Source of the DNA: UBA4742 sp963773335
GTDB lineage: Bacteria > Actinomycetota > Acidimicrobiia > Acidimicrobiales > Acidimicrobilacustridaceae
Direction: 5' to 3'
Assembly (NCBI GenBank): GCA_963773335.1
Contig: CAVZAT010000003.1
Location: 186,001-250,000 of the forward strand
Length of the DNA stretch: 64,000 bases
The translations under genes and the position numbers were made by a program. Shown here one piece after another: positions 44,705 to 53,284 of the stretch. Numbering within the stretch: the stretch's first letter is position 1; every line of letters starts with the position of its first letter. The notes beneath the pieces were generated by a model that saw only the letters and a program-made list of their open reading frames with translations, did no database searches and was not told where the DNA came from.

Positions 44705-45541
44705 TCAGCTCACGCAGTGGGGTCCCTCGGCCTGCTGGCCGGTGGTGTCGGTGCCGATGGGCGGGCCCAGGATGATGTTGCCGGTGTCGACGGTGAGCGC
44801 GCCCCCGGCCACCGTGGTCGAGAAGCGGTCCATGCCCCGGGGGGCCGGTCCGCCCCGCTTCTCACCCACCCGGCTGTACTGCGAGCCGTGGCAGGGGCAC
44901 TCGAACCACTGTGACGTCAGGCAGGCTGGCACGCGGCAGCCCAGGTGCGGGCAGACCTGGTACACGACGGTGACCCCGGCTTCGAGTGAGTTGAGCACCG
45001 GCTGGGAGTACACCTTCTGGGCCTTCTCGATGTCGGCCAGCGGATACTGCGTCATCCACAGCCGGCCCTGGGCGTAGTAGTAGAAGCCGTCCCCGGCGGT
45101 GATCTCCGACAGGATGTCGGTGATCTTGCCCACCTGGATGACCGACCCGAACCCACGCTGGGGGATGGGCCATAGGAAGGCCAGCACCGACGCCCCGAAG
45201 CCGGTGAGCCCCAGCGCGACGAAGGTCAACACGCTGCGATTCAGGAACTGGCGGCGGGTGACCGAGATGCCCTCGGGGTCGGGCGGCACGTAGGGCGCGA
45301 CCTCGGTATCGACGGCCGGCTCGATCGGGGGTGGAAGCCGCTCGAGCGCGGCCGTGCGTTCGAGGTCGCGGCCGGCCACCGCCGCGCTCACCAGCGCCGG
45401 GCGCGCATGGTGGTCGCGCCGGCGGGTCTCGCGTGACAAGGCGCGGGTGGCGGTTTCTTTGTCGAGTCGGCGCATGGAGGCGAACAGGACGAGGCCGCCG
45501 AGCACCACTAGGGCGGGGACGGCGATGAGGAGAATGGACAT
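44705..45541 (-). CDS. Rieske iron-sulfur protein
   Basis: 278 residues. An N-terminal helix (LLIAVPALVVLGGLVLF), a twin-arginine segment SVTRRQFLNRSVLTFVAL with a second helix, and a C-terminal Rieske domain with CPHLGC and CPCHGSQYS that bind the 2Fe-2S cluster. It resembles the iron-sulfur subunit of cytochrome bc complexes in actinobacteria, but no cytochrome b gene is nearby. Likely role: electron transfer at the outer face of the membrane. Confidence 0.83.
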   Translation of the reverse strand: MSILLIAVPALVVLGGLVLFASMRRLDKETATRALSRETRRRDHHARPALVSAAVAGRDLERTAALERLPPPIEPAVDTEVAPYVPPDPEGISVTRRQFLNRSVLTFVALGLTGFGASVLAFLWPIPQRGFGSVIQVGKITDILSEITAGDGFYYYAQGRLWMTQYPLADIEKAQKVYSQPVLNSLEAGVTVVYQVCPHLGCRVPACLTSQWFECPCHGSQYSRVGEKRGGPAPRGMDRFSTTVAGGALTVDTGNIILGPPIGTDTTGQQAEGPHCVS

Positions 45542-45749
45542 GGCGCTCTCGGATCAGCAGTCGGGGCGGGCCGCGATCTCCGGGGTGCTCCCACGGCGCC
45601 CTCCGGGGGGCGGCGAGCCCAGGATTGACATGAGGCCGACGTGGCGCTTGTCCGAGGAGGCAGTGCCTCCCGATGTCACCCCGACCAGGGGCCGCATCGA
45701 CAGGTCGACCCTACCCAGGTCGCGGTCGAGTCGGACCTCGGTCGACCCC

Positions 45750-45899
45750 CGGCGGCACGCCTGCCCGGGTAGACGACGTGAGACCGCGCGGGCGGAACCG
45801 TAAAGCTGCACCCGACCGGTTCGGCTCAGCTCGATGAGGCGGTCCGTCCCATTCGCCGAGGCCGTGGTCGCCGCGCCAGAAGTGGTACTGCTTGCGCAC
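45750..45899 (-). pseudogene. Fragment of a YHFW-type hypothetical gene
   Basis: From GTG 45899 the frame reads VRKQYHFWRGDHGLGEW, then after a one-base break DRLIELSRTGRVQ. This resembles the start of small actinobacterial proteins that open with YHFWPG...GLDAWDV. The rest is missing and no open frame fills the remaining 200 bases to the Rieske gene start. Confidence 0.35.
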
Positions 45900-45983
45900 G
45901 ACCCCAATCTGGTGGCCCAGATCGTGCCGGGGGGCACCGTCCGAGTGGGTTCCCGCACGATCCATGCCGCTCGACGGGTCTCC

Positions 45984-46793
45984 TCAGGTCTGGGTCTGGA
46001 TGTGGACCTGGAGGGTGGCCGGGTCCTTCGCCTTCCAGGCCCCGGAACGGGGTGTCCACTGCTGGCCGTCGAAGCTGACCACGGTGATGCCGTAGACGCT
46101 GGCGTGACCCACCAGCCAGCTGGCGATCTGCCAACCCCGTGCCACACCGACGGTGGTGTCCAGGCTGTCGCTGCCGAGCTCGAGCACCATGGCTTGTGAC
46201 AGCGTGAGGGAGACGGCATCGGGGCGGGCCCCGGCGCTCAGGTGGAGCTGGCACGTGAAGCCGGCGGGCACCTCGCCCGTCAACACCGAGGCGACGACGC
46301 GAGCCTCGGACTCCCAGTCGGCGTAGGCCGACGGTGCCGCGCTGCGCTGGACGGCCTGAGCGGCCGCGGTCACCGACATCGCCTCCCAGCCCGGCACCGC
46401 GGCCAGGTGCGTGTAGAAGGACTGGGCCGCGAGGCGCGGCGTCTGGATCTGCGTCGGCGTGCCCCAGCCCTGCGATGGCCGCTGCTGGAACAGGCCCGAC
46501 GAATCGCGGTCGCCGCCCGCCAGGTTGACCAACTCGGACTCCTGGAGCGCGGCGGCCAGGGCCACGGTGACCGCGTGATCAGGTAGGCCCATGCGCTCGC
46601 CCACCGCGGCGATGGTGGTGGCGTTGAGAGCCTGGTCCAGGCTCAGGCCGTAGGACCCAGCGGTGGAGGTGGCACGACAGGGTGGCCCCGAGACGGTGGA
46701 CGGGCCACGGCGGGTGACCACGACCACCGCCGCCGTCAGCACGATCACGGCACCGACCAGCGGGATCCAGCGCCGGTGTCGCCGGGGCTTCAC
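45984..46793 (-). CDS. Secreted lysozyme/transglycosylase-like protein
   Basis: 269 residues with an uncleaved or cleaved N-terminal helix (PLVGAVIVLTAAVVVVTRRG). The core ALAAALQESELVNLAGGDRD then SSGLFQQRPSQGWGTP is the lysozyme-like pattern of SLT-type domains, with Glu in LQESEL as catalytic candidate. A beta-rich C-terminal part follows. Cell-wall remodelling is the likely role. GTG start with GGGAGCGAG upstream. Confidence 0.72.
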   Translation of the reverse strand: MKPRRHRRWIPLVGAVIVLTAAVVVVTRRGPSTVSGPPCRATSTAGSYGLSLDQALNATTIAAVGERMGLPDHAVTVALAAALQESELVNLAGGDRDSSGLFQQRPSQGWGTPTQIQTPRLAAQSFYTHLAAVPGWEAMSVTAAAQAVQRSAAPSAYADWESEARVVASVLTGEVPAGFTCQLHLSAGARPDAVSLTLSQAMVLELGSDSLDTTVGVARGWQIASWLVGHASVYGITVVSFDGQQWTPRSGAWKAKDPATLQVHIQTQT

Positions 46794-46881
46794 CTCGCTC
46801 CCGGCCGGGTCGGGGCCGGCGGCCCTGCAGGTCCGAACATCTCGCTGTTCAGTTTGGGCCAGGCTGGGCCAGGATCGGCGT

Positions 46882-47466
46882 ATGGCTGTCGACGATCACG
46901 GCGTGCTGCCCCTCGAGCTGGCGGGGGAGCGCATCGTGCTGCGTCGCTACGCCTGGTCGGACGCCGACCTGCTGCTCGCGACGCTGGCCGCCAATCGTGA
47001 GCATCTCGCTCGTTGGATGCCCTGGGCCCAGGAGCCACCCACTGAGCAGTCGGTCCACGACTTCCTGGCGGGCGCCATCGACCGCTTCGGTCAGACCAGT
47101 GCCGATTACGCCATCACCCTGGCCGCTGAACCCGGCCACGCCTACGTCGGCGGCTGCGGGTTGATCGATCGGATCGGCCCCGGCGGGCTGGAGATCGGCT
47201 ACTGGCTGGTCGCCGTGCACACCGGGCGCGGCCTGGTGACCGAGGCCGCCGGCCTGCTCACGGCCGCGGCGCTGGCCCTGGACGGCATCGACCGGGCCGA
47301 GATCCACTGCGATCAGGCCAACCTCCGAAGCGCCGCGGTCCCGGCCCGGCTCGGCTACCAGTTGGACCGCATCGAGCCCGACGAGGTGCGCACGCCGGCC
47401 GAATCCGGCCACTCGATGATCTGGGTGTGCGACGCCCTAGCCTGCCAGGGTGCCTCCCACGGATGA
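46882..47466 (+). CDS. GNAT N-acetyltransferase (RimJ/RimL-type)
   Basis: 194 residues. RIVLRRYAWSDADLLLATLA opens the fold; LEIGYWLVAVHTGRGLVTEA holds the acetyl-CoA loop; RAEIHCDQANLRSAAVPARL is the C-terminal helix pair. Similar to ribosomal-protein or aminoglycoside acetyltransferases; substrate unknown. The ATG is 6 bases after CAGGAT. It overlaps the following MFS gene by 17 bases. Confidence 0.82.
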   Translation: MAVDDHGVLPLELAGERIVLRRYAWSDADLLLATLAANREHLARWMPWAQEPPTEQSVHDFLAGAIDRFGQTSADYAITLAAEPGHAYVGGCGLIDRIGPGGLEIGYWLVAVHTGRGLVTEAAGLLTAAALALDGIDRAEIHCDQANLRSAAVPARLGYQLDRIEPDEVRTPAESGHSMIWVCDALACQGASHG

Positions 47467-49000
47467 CCAGCCCGGTGTGTCGGGTCTCCCCGTGCGCCAC
47501 CCGACTCCTGAGGAGGGTGGGGTGTGGACCCCGGGACGCCGCCTGCTGACCACCGGCCTCATCCTGCTCGTCACCCTGGTGGCTTCCGAGGCCTTGGCGG
47601 TGGCCGTGATCATGCCCCGCGTCGAGCGCAGCCTGGGCGATCTCGGCCTGTACGGCTGGGTGTTCAGCGCCTTCTTCCTGGGCCAGCTGGTCGGGATCGT
47701 GGTGGCGGGTCGGGCCTGCGATCGGATGCGTCCCCTGCTGCCCTTCGTCGCCGGGCTTGTGCTGTTCGCGGCCGGGCTGATCATCGGCGGGTCGGCGACG
47801 TCCATGCCCATGCTGGTGGCGGCCCGTGTCCTCCAGGGGCTGGGCGCCGGCGCGCTGCCGGCGGTGGCCTACGTGAGCATCGGGCACGAGTACCCGGCGC
47901 CCTCCCGGCCCCGCATGTTCGCGCTGCTGTCCACGGCCTGGGTGGTGCCCTCGCTGGCGGGTCCGGCGGCGGCCGCAGTGGTCGGCGAGCACTTCGGGTG
48001 GCGATGGGTCTTCATGGGGTTGGTGCCCGTCGTGCTGGCGTGCGGGGCGGTGGTGATCGGATCGGTGGCCCGCATCCCCACGCCCCCGGGGGCCGACGAC
48101 GCCGGGGGCGCGAGCCTGCGCGACGCCTTGCTGGTGGCCGCGGGCGCGGGTCTGGCCCTGGCCGGGTTGGAGCAGGGCCGGCCGGTGTTGGCCCTGCCCC
48201 TGGCCGGCGTCGGGCTGGCGGTGTGCGCGGGGTCGTTCCGCCGCCTGACCCCGCCGGGCACGCTGCGGGCCCGCCCCGGCCTACCGGCCACGGTGCTGGT
48301 GCGTGGCGTGCTCACCTTCGCGTTCTTCATGGCCGACGCCTACGTCACCTATCTCATCGCCACCGAGCGCGGCGCCGCCTCGATCGTGGGCGCGGCGGCC
48401 TTGACCGCCTCGTCGGTGCTGTGGACCATCGGCTCATGGATCCAGGAGCGCTGGGTGGGACGAGTTGGCCCGCGCCCACTGGTGGCCGGCGGATTCCTGC
48501 TGGTGGGTATCGGGGTCGCCCTGTTGATGGTGACGGTGTCCGACCGGGTGCCCACCACCCTCGGGGTGCTGGCCTGGGGGATCGGCGGGCTGGGCATCGG
48601 CATGGCCTACTCGCCGCTGTCGGTGACGGCCCTGGCCGAGGCCGATCCCGGCCAGGAGGGCACCGCCACCTCGGCCCTGCAGCTGTCCGACGTGCTGGGC
48701 GTGGCCCTGGGCACCGGGCTGGGCGGCGTGATCATCGCCCACGGCGCGCAGGGCGGGGAGGCCGGGGGCCCGGCGCTGGTGGTGGTGTTCGGTGTGGCCC
48801 TCGGAGTGAGCGTGATCGGCCTGGTGCTGAGTCGGCGCCTTCCTCAATCCGTCGTGGGCGGGGTCGACGAGAAGGTGGTCGAGTCCCCGGCGAAGCCCGG
48901 TGACCTTGCCACTCCCAGTCACCTCGATCAGATCATCGCCGGAGCCGGCCCCCAGCCGGTCCCGATGGTGGAAGCACCCTCACAGAATCCTCATAGGTGA
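47450..49000 (+). CDS. MFS transporter (DHA2-like)
   Basis: 516 residues with about 14 hydrophobic segments starting LLTTGLILLVTLVASEALAV. VLQGLGAGALPAVAYVSIGH is motif C-like and GRACDRMRPLLPFVA the motif A region. The C-terminal 40 residues are soluble. Drug/proton antiporters of the DHA2 type have this size. It overlaps the acetyltransferase gene, so the two may form a resistance-like pair. Confidence 0.83.
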   Translation: MPPTDDQPGVSGLPVRHPTPEEGGVWTPGRRLLTTGLILLVTLVASEALAVAVIMPRVERSLGDLGLYGWVFSAFFLGQLVGIVVAGRACDRMRPLLPFVAGLVLFAAGLIIGGSATSMPMLVAARVLQGLGAGALPAVAYVSIGHEYPAPSRPRMFALLSTAWVVPSLAGPAAAAVVGEHFGWRWVFMGLVPVVLACGAVVIGSVARIPTPPGADDAGGASLRDALLVAAGAGLALAGLEQGRPVLALPLAGVGLAVCAGSFRRLTPPGTLRARPGLPATVLVRGVLTFAFFMADAYVTYLIATERGAASIVGAAALTASSVLWTIGSWIQERWVGRVGPRPLVAGGFLLVGIGVALLMVTVSDRVPTTLGVLAWGIGGLGIGMAYSPLSVTALAEADPGQEGTATSALQLSDVLGVALGTGLGGVIIAHGAQGGEAGGPALVVVFGVALGVSVIGLVLSRRLPQSVVGGVDEKVVESPAKPGDLATPSHLDQIIAGAGPQPVPMVEAPSQNPHR

Positions 49001-49039
49001 CCCGAAGAACGCTCACGCCTGTTCGCGAACGTTGGTGCC

Positions 49040-49414
49040 ATGAACCCCTCGCTCCCGACGCCCACGCCCGCGGATCCCGCTCCGTCGAGCCGCCGGCTGC
49101 GGCGCCGCAGCGCCGTGCTCCTCGCCGCCGTCATCCCGGTGTCGCTCGCGCTGCTCGTCGGCTGCGGACGGGTCCGCCATCATCTGGCCAGCACGAGCAC
49201 CACGGCCCCGGTGATCACCGTGGCCCCTGGGTCCTCGACGCCGACGTCGGCCTCTCCGACCACCACGGCCGCCGCCTCGGGCAGCGAGAACCAGACGCTC
49301 GACAGCATCTCCCAACAGCTCGCCACCGTGGACAGCAACCTCAACGCCGTCAACGGTGACCTCCAGACGGCCAACAGCGCCATCAACTCCCAAGAAGGAG
49401 ACCCCTCGAAATGA
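49040..49414 (+). CDS. Small lipoprotein with coiled-coil
   Basis: 124 residues. RRSAVLLAAVIPVSLALLVGC is a lipoprotein signal, followed by a Thr/Ser-rich stretch and SISQQLATVDSNLNAVNGDL, a short coiled-coil. I do not recognise the family. Its stop overlaps the start of the next gene (ATGA), so the two proteins may work together at the envelope. Confidence 0.65.
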   Translation: MNPSLPTPTPADPAPSSRRLRRRSAVLLAAVIPVSLALLVGCGRVRHHLASTSTTAPVITVAPGSSTPTSASPTTTAAASGSENQTLDSISQQLATVDSNLNAVNGDLQTANSAINSQEGDPSK

Positions 49415-50248
49415 CCACCCCCGCAACTCCCACCGGTAGCCGGGCCGACGGCCCTGGCCGACTCCGCCGGCTGCTGACGCCCCGGCGTCTGGCTGCCGGC
49501 CTGTTCGCCGGAGCCTTGACCCTGGCCGTCCCCGGCGTGGCTGGTGCCGCGCCCAAGACCACCCGCTCCACGGTGGTCGCCCCCACGGCCACGGTCGCGC
49601 CAGCCACGGTCAGCTCGGTGGCCCAGCGATGCAACAACGCCATCGCTCAGCGCTTCACCCAGATCGACCAGCTCAACAACCAGATGGCGACGGCCAAGGC
49701 CCTCACCTCGGCGCACCACTCGGCGTTGTCGAGCGAGCTGGCCAACTCCCGCAGCGGCCTGGCCAACCTCCAGACCCAGATCACCGCGGCCACCACCCTC
49801 GCCCAGTTGCGCACCCTGTGCCCCCAGATCGTGACCGGCTACCGGATCTACGTGCTGGAGACGCCCAAGGTGCACCTCACCATGGCCGCCGATCGTGAGG
49901 CGTCGGTGGCCACCAACCTGTCGGACATCGGGACCAAGCTCCAGGCCGCCATCACCACCGCCCAGGGCAAGGGTCAGGATGTGGGCAACGCGCCGGCGCT
50001 GCTGAGCGACCTCAACGCCAAGGTGGCCGACGCCTCGTCGAAGGCGGGTGCTGCCGGCAGCCAGGTGCTGCCCCTCACTCCCGCCCAGTACAACGCCGGG
50101 ACGGCCAAGCCGGTGCTCGAGTCCGCCCGCAACGGCCTGACCCAGGGTCGGGGCGACCTGCTCGCGGCCCGCAGCGACGCCGCCCAGATCGTCACCATCC
50201 TCAAGGGCCTCGAAGGCGCGGGCCGCCACCTCCACCACGGCGTCGTGA
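49411..50248 (+). CDS. Secreted coiled-coil protein, 3' end uncertain
   Basis: Signal peptide RLAAGLFAGALTLAVPGVAG, then a Thr/Ala/Val-rich stretch and helical repeats (QRFTQIDQLNNQMATAKALT, SELANSRSGLANLQTQIT). About 280 residues. The frame stays open to 50808, but beyond about 50390 it runs antisense to deoC and beyond 50258 it crosses two strong hairpins, so the natural end is probably TGA 50246-50248, reached by a one-base shift. Function unknown; partner of the preceding lipoprotein. Confidence 0.55.
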
Positions 50249-50257
50249 TCGACCCGG

Positions 50258-50275
50258 CCCGGCTGTCGAGCCGGG
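50258..50275. terminator. Hairpin after the secreted coiled-coil gene
   Basis: CCCGGCT and AGCCGGG, 7-base perfect stem with GTCG loop. Confidence 0.45.
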
Positions 50276-50300
50276 TCGGGGTGGACATCGGACAATCGAA

Positions 50301-50347
50301 GCGGGACGTCCGCGAGGCCGGCAGCACCCCTGCCGGCCTCGTCCCGC
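50301..50347. terminator. Strong two-level hairpin between convergent genes
   Basis: Inner stem GAGGCCGGCA/TGCCGGCCTC and outer stem GCGGGAC/GTCCCGC separated by a short bulge. Total 47 bases. Lies between the convergent secreted protein and deoC genes. Confidence 0.6.
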
Positions 50348-50403
50348 GCGGGTGGACAGGTCCGCCACCGCCGGTTGAGCCCTGGTCGATCACGGCGCAA
50401 GGG

Positions 50404-51085
50404 TCAGCTGGGAAGACCGTCCAGGATGGTGCGCGTGGCCGAGCAGCCCAGTCGGGTCGCCCCGGCGTCGACCAGGGCCAATGCGGTGGCCGTGTCGCGG
50501 ATGCCGCCCGCGGCCTTCACGCCGACCGGGCGGCCCCGGGGACCGGCTCCGGACTCGGCCGCCAGGCGGGCCAGCGTGGCCACCGCCTCGATGGTGGCGC
50601 CGCCGGCCGGATGGAACCCGGTGGAGGTCTTCAGGTAGTCGGCGCCGGCACGCAGCGCGGCGTGGGCCGCGGCGGCGAGCTGGTCGGGGTCGAGGGCGGC
50701 GGACTCCAGGATCACCTTCAGCGTCACCGGTGTCTCCCGGCGCACGGCCGCCACGTCCGCGGTCACCGTCAACCAGTCGCCGGCCATCGCGGCGACCCAG
50801 GTCGATGACCATGTCCAGTTCGTCGGCGCCCTCGGCCACGGCCAATCGGGCCTCCAACGCCTTGATCTCCGGGCGGTGGGCACCCGACGGGAATCCGATC
50901 ACCGTGCCCACCCCGACCTTGCCCGCGGCCGCTACGGCCGCGGCCACCAGGCTGGGCGACACGCACACGGTGGCCGTGCCCAGGGCATCCGCCTCCTCGC
51001 ACAACGCCACCACCTGGGCCTCGGTGGCCTCCGGCTTGAGCAGGGTGTGATCGACCATCGCCGCCAACTCGGCTCGGCTGATCAC
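50404..51085 (-). CDS. deoC: Deoxyribose-phosphate aldolase, one frame break
   Basis: About 226 residues. LAAMVDHTLLKPEATEAQVV, VGTVIGFPSGAHRPEIKALE, and after a break near 50800 GADYLKTSTGFHPAGGATIE and RPVGVKAAGGIRDTATALAL. The Lys in VGVKAAGG forms the Schiff base. It splits deoxyribose-5-phosphate into acetaldehyde and glyceraldehyde-3-phosphate. Lies 28 bases after the nucleoside phosphorylase stop, GTG start with GAGGTGAT upstream, so both form a nucleoside salvage operon. Confidence 0.88.
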
Positions 51086-51113
51086 GACATCACCTCGAAC
51101 GCGGTGTCGCGGT

Positions 51114-51975
51114 TCATCTGGCCACCTCGTCGGCGGCGGCGGGCACGAAGGCCGCCAGGAACTCGGCCACGTCGGTGGCCGCGGCCTGCCCGACGGCCGT
51201 GACCTCCTCATGGGAGAGCGGCTCGCCCAGTCCGGCCGCTCGGTTGGTGACCAGGCTGAACCCGGCCACCCGCACGCCGAGTTGGCGCAGGGCGATGGTC
51301 TCGCAGGTGGTGGACATGCCGACCAGGCTCGCTCCCATGGCGGCCAGCATGCGGATCTCGGCCGGCGTCTCGAAGCTCGGCCCGGCCAGACCGGCATACA
51401 CGCCTTCGCCCATGTCGGGGGCGAGCCGGGCGGCGATGGCCCTCAGAGCCGGGTCGTACGCCGCACTCAGGTCCACGAACCCGGGTTGGGGGCCGTCGTG
51501 GGGCCCCGTCAGCGGGTTGGCCCCACTGAGGTTGAGGTGATCGGTGATCCGCACCAGCGACCCCACCCGGTAGTCGGTGTCGATGCCGCCGGCCGCGTTG
51601 GTCAGCACTGCGGCCCGCACCCCCGCCGCCGCGGCCATGCGCACCCCGTGGCAGACCTGGTGCACGTCGTGTCCCTCGTAGAGGTGCACCCGACCGGCCA
51701 GCACCAGCACCGCTCGGCCGTCGATGCGCCCCGCCACCACCGCGCCGGCGTGGCCGGGGACCGACGGTTCGGCGAAGCCGGGCAGCTCGTCGACCGCCAC
51801 CCGCTGGGCCTGGTCCAGACGGTCGGCGAAGCTGCCGAGACCCGAACCCAGCACCACCGCCACGTCGAATCCGTCGATGCCGGTGCGCCGTCGCAGCTCG
51901 TCGGCCGCCTCTGCCGCTCGGGCATACGGCGTCAGGGGCCCGACCGTGGGCGGCGCGGGAACGGGGGACGCTCAT
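51114..51975 (-). CDS. Purine nucleoside phosphorylase, 5' frame break
   Basis: About 285 residues. VVLGSGLGSFADRLDQ, LAGRVHLYEGHDVHQVCHG, VLTNAAGGIDTDYRVGSLVR and VGMSTTCETIALRQLGVRVA are the family blocks of trimeric purine nucleoside phosphorylases, which release base and ribose-1-phosphate. The N-terminus ARAAEAADELRRRTGIDGFD lies in frame but has no start; ATG 51975 is in a different frame, separated by a run of five G at 51963-51967 where a one-base error is likely. Confidence 0.83.
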
Positions 51976-51999
51976 GCGCCCAGCCTCGCGCGGGTTCAC

Positions 52000-52005
52000 T
52001 ACCGT
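52000..52005 (+). promoter_or_regulatory. -10 hexamer of the YheO-like gene
   Basis: TACCGT, 7 bases, GTG 52013 (leaderless, inferred). Confidence 0.45.
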
Positions 52006-52012
52006 TGGCGGA

Positions 52013-52369
52013 GTGGCCCATCCCTTGCTCGACGCCGTCCAACCGGTGGCGGACGCCATCGGGGCGACCGTGGTCGGCGCCGCCGATGTGATCGTCACCG
52101 ACATCCCGCTCCAATGGGAGGGCCGGGTCGTCGGCGGCCTCCGCCTGGGCGAGGTGGCGCGCGACATCGACTGGTACCTGAGCTCGGTCGAGCGCGACCT
52201 GGGCGGATCGTTGGCCGATCTCGGGCGGGAGGACAAGCAGCGGGCGGTGAAGTTGCTCAACGAGCGGGGCGCCTTCCAGCTGCGCAAGTCGGTCGAGCAG
52301 GTGGCCGAGGTGCTCGGGGTCAGCCGCTTCACCGTCTACAACTACCTGAATCGCCCCGAGGGCGGATGA
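52013..52369 (+). CDS. YheO/DauR-like HTH protein, short form
   Basis: 118 residues. The N-terminal part (VADAIGATVVGAADVIVTDI) is a piece of a PAS-like domain and the C-terminal half QRAVKLLNERGAFQLRKSVE then VLGVSRFTVYNYLNRP is a helix-turn-helix of the YheO type. Family members are about 200 residues, so part of the sensor domain is missing. Probably a transcription factor for the salvage genes around it. Confidence 0.7.
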   Translation: MAHPLLDAVQPVADAIGATVVGAADVIVTDIPLQWEGRVVGGLRLGEVARDIDWYLSSVERDLGGSLADLGREDKQRAVKLLNERGAFQLRKSVEQVAEVLGVSRFTVYNYLNRPEGG

Positions 52370-52388
52370 CCGCGCGCCAGCCGCCGTC

Positions 52389-52652
52389 TCAGGACCTGGT
52401 GGTCGTCGGCAGGGCTGGGCGGCGTCGCGACAGCTGGAGCGACACCCGGGTGGCTCCCGCGGCGGTGGCCGCTTCGAGCAGGGCGGCCACCGCGGCGGTG
52501 ACGGCCTCGATCGACCCCGTCACCGAACTGCCGAACGGGCCGATGATCGGGTCGAACCCGGCGGCGCGCACCGCGTCGAGCCCGGCGGCCACGTGCGGAC
52601 CCGGGGAGCCCTCCACGAAGGGCTCGATGGTGAACTCGGCGACGACGGTCAC
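52389..52652 (-). CDS. Thiamine-binding YkoF/MTH1187-like protein
   Basis: 87 residues. VVAEFTIEPFVEGSPGPHVA and FDPIIGPFGSSVTGSIEAVT match the small ferredoxin-like domain family that binds thiamine or similar ligands. Lies 24 bases after the phosphoribosyltransferase gene on the same strand. Role here is unknown. Confidence 0.7.
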   Translation of the reverse strand: MTVVAEFTIEPFVEGSPGPHVAAGLDAVRAAGFDPIIGPFGSSVTGSIEAVTAAVAALLEAATAAGATRVSLQLSRRRPALPTTTRS

Positions 52653-52676
52653 CGGGGGTCCATGGCCGACTCCGAC

Positions 52677-53248
52677 TCAGCCCTGGGCCCGCTCGGGGCC
52701 CGCGAGCGGGGGATCGGCCGACCACGGGAAGGTGATCCAGGCGTCGGTGCGCCGCCACGCGTAGGTCGGCTCGATGATCGAGCGGGACTTGGCGTAGAGC
52801 ACCGCCGATCGGGCCTCGCGCACGTGGGGATGGATGATCCGCTCCACCATCGACAGGGTGTCGCCGGTGTCGGCCACGTCGTCGGCGATGAGCACGTTGA
52901 GGTCGCGCACCGCCACCAGGTCGGGCATGGGCGGCAGCACCACGGGCACGTCGAGTCGCTCGTCGATGCCGGTGTAGTACTCCACGCTGATGGCGAAGCA
53001 GTTCTTGATGGCCAGGGCGTAGCCGAGGGCCCCGGCCACGGTGAGCCCGCCCCGGGCGATGGCCAGGATGATGTCGGGCTGGAAGCCGCTGTCGAGCACC
53101 TGGGCGGCCAGCTCGCGTGCCGCGTCGCCGAAGTCCGGCCAGGTCAGCACCTCGCGCTCGCGGACGAAGCCTCGGCACCCTCGACCGCCGCGGATCCGGC
53201 CGTGTGGACGTCGTCGACATGGGCCGGATCAGGGGGTGGGGGCGCCAT
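52677..53248 (-). CDS. Purine-type phosphoribosyltransferase, one frame break
   Basis: About 190 residues. VLTWPDFGDAARELAAQVLD, ILAIARGGLTVAGALGYALA and VLIADDVADTGDTLSMVERI (PRPP-binding loop) identify a hypoxanthine/xanthine-type phosphoribosyltransferase. The start at ATG 53248 lies 7 bases after TAGGGT; the frame then breaks near 53170 before FVREREVLTW. It makes nucleotides from free bases released by the phosphorylase. Confidence 0.8.
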
Positions 53249-53255
53249 GATCGGC

Positions 53256-53261
53256 ACCCTA
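53256..53261 (-). promoter_or_regulatory. -10 hexamer of the phosphoribosyltransferase gene
   Basis: TAGGGT on the minus strand, 7 bases before ATG 53248. It supports this start despite the downstream frame break. Confidence 0.5.
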
Positions 53262-53284
53262 GCGCCTCGGCGGAAAACCCGCTC

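Noticed and set aside
49021..49030. GTTCGCGAAC as a LexA box
   Set aside because: The actinobacterial SOS box is GAAC-N4-GTTC; this is the reverse order, and the downstream genes are not SOS-like.
50248..50808. C-terminal extension of the secreted coiled-coil protein
   Set aside because: It runs through two hairpins and antisense to deoC, with shadow-like composition.
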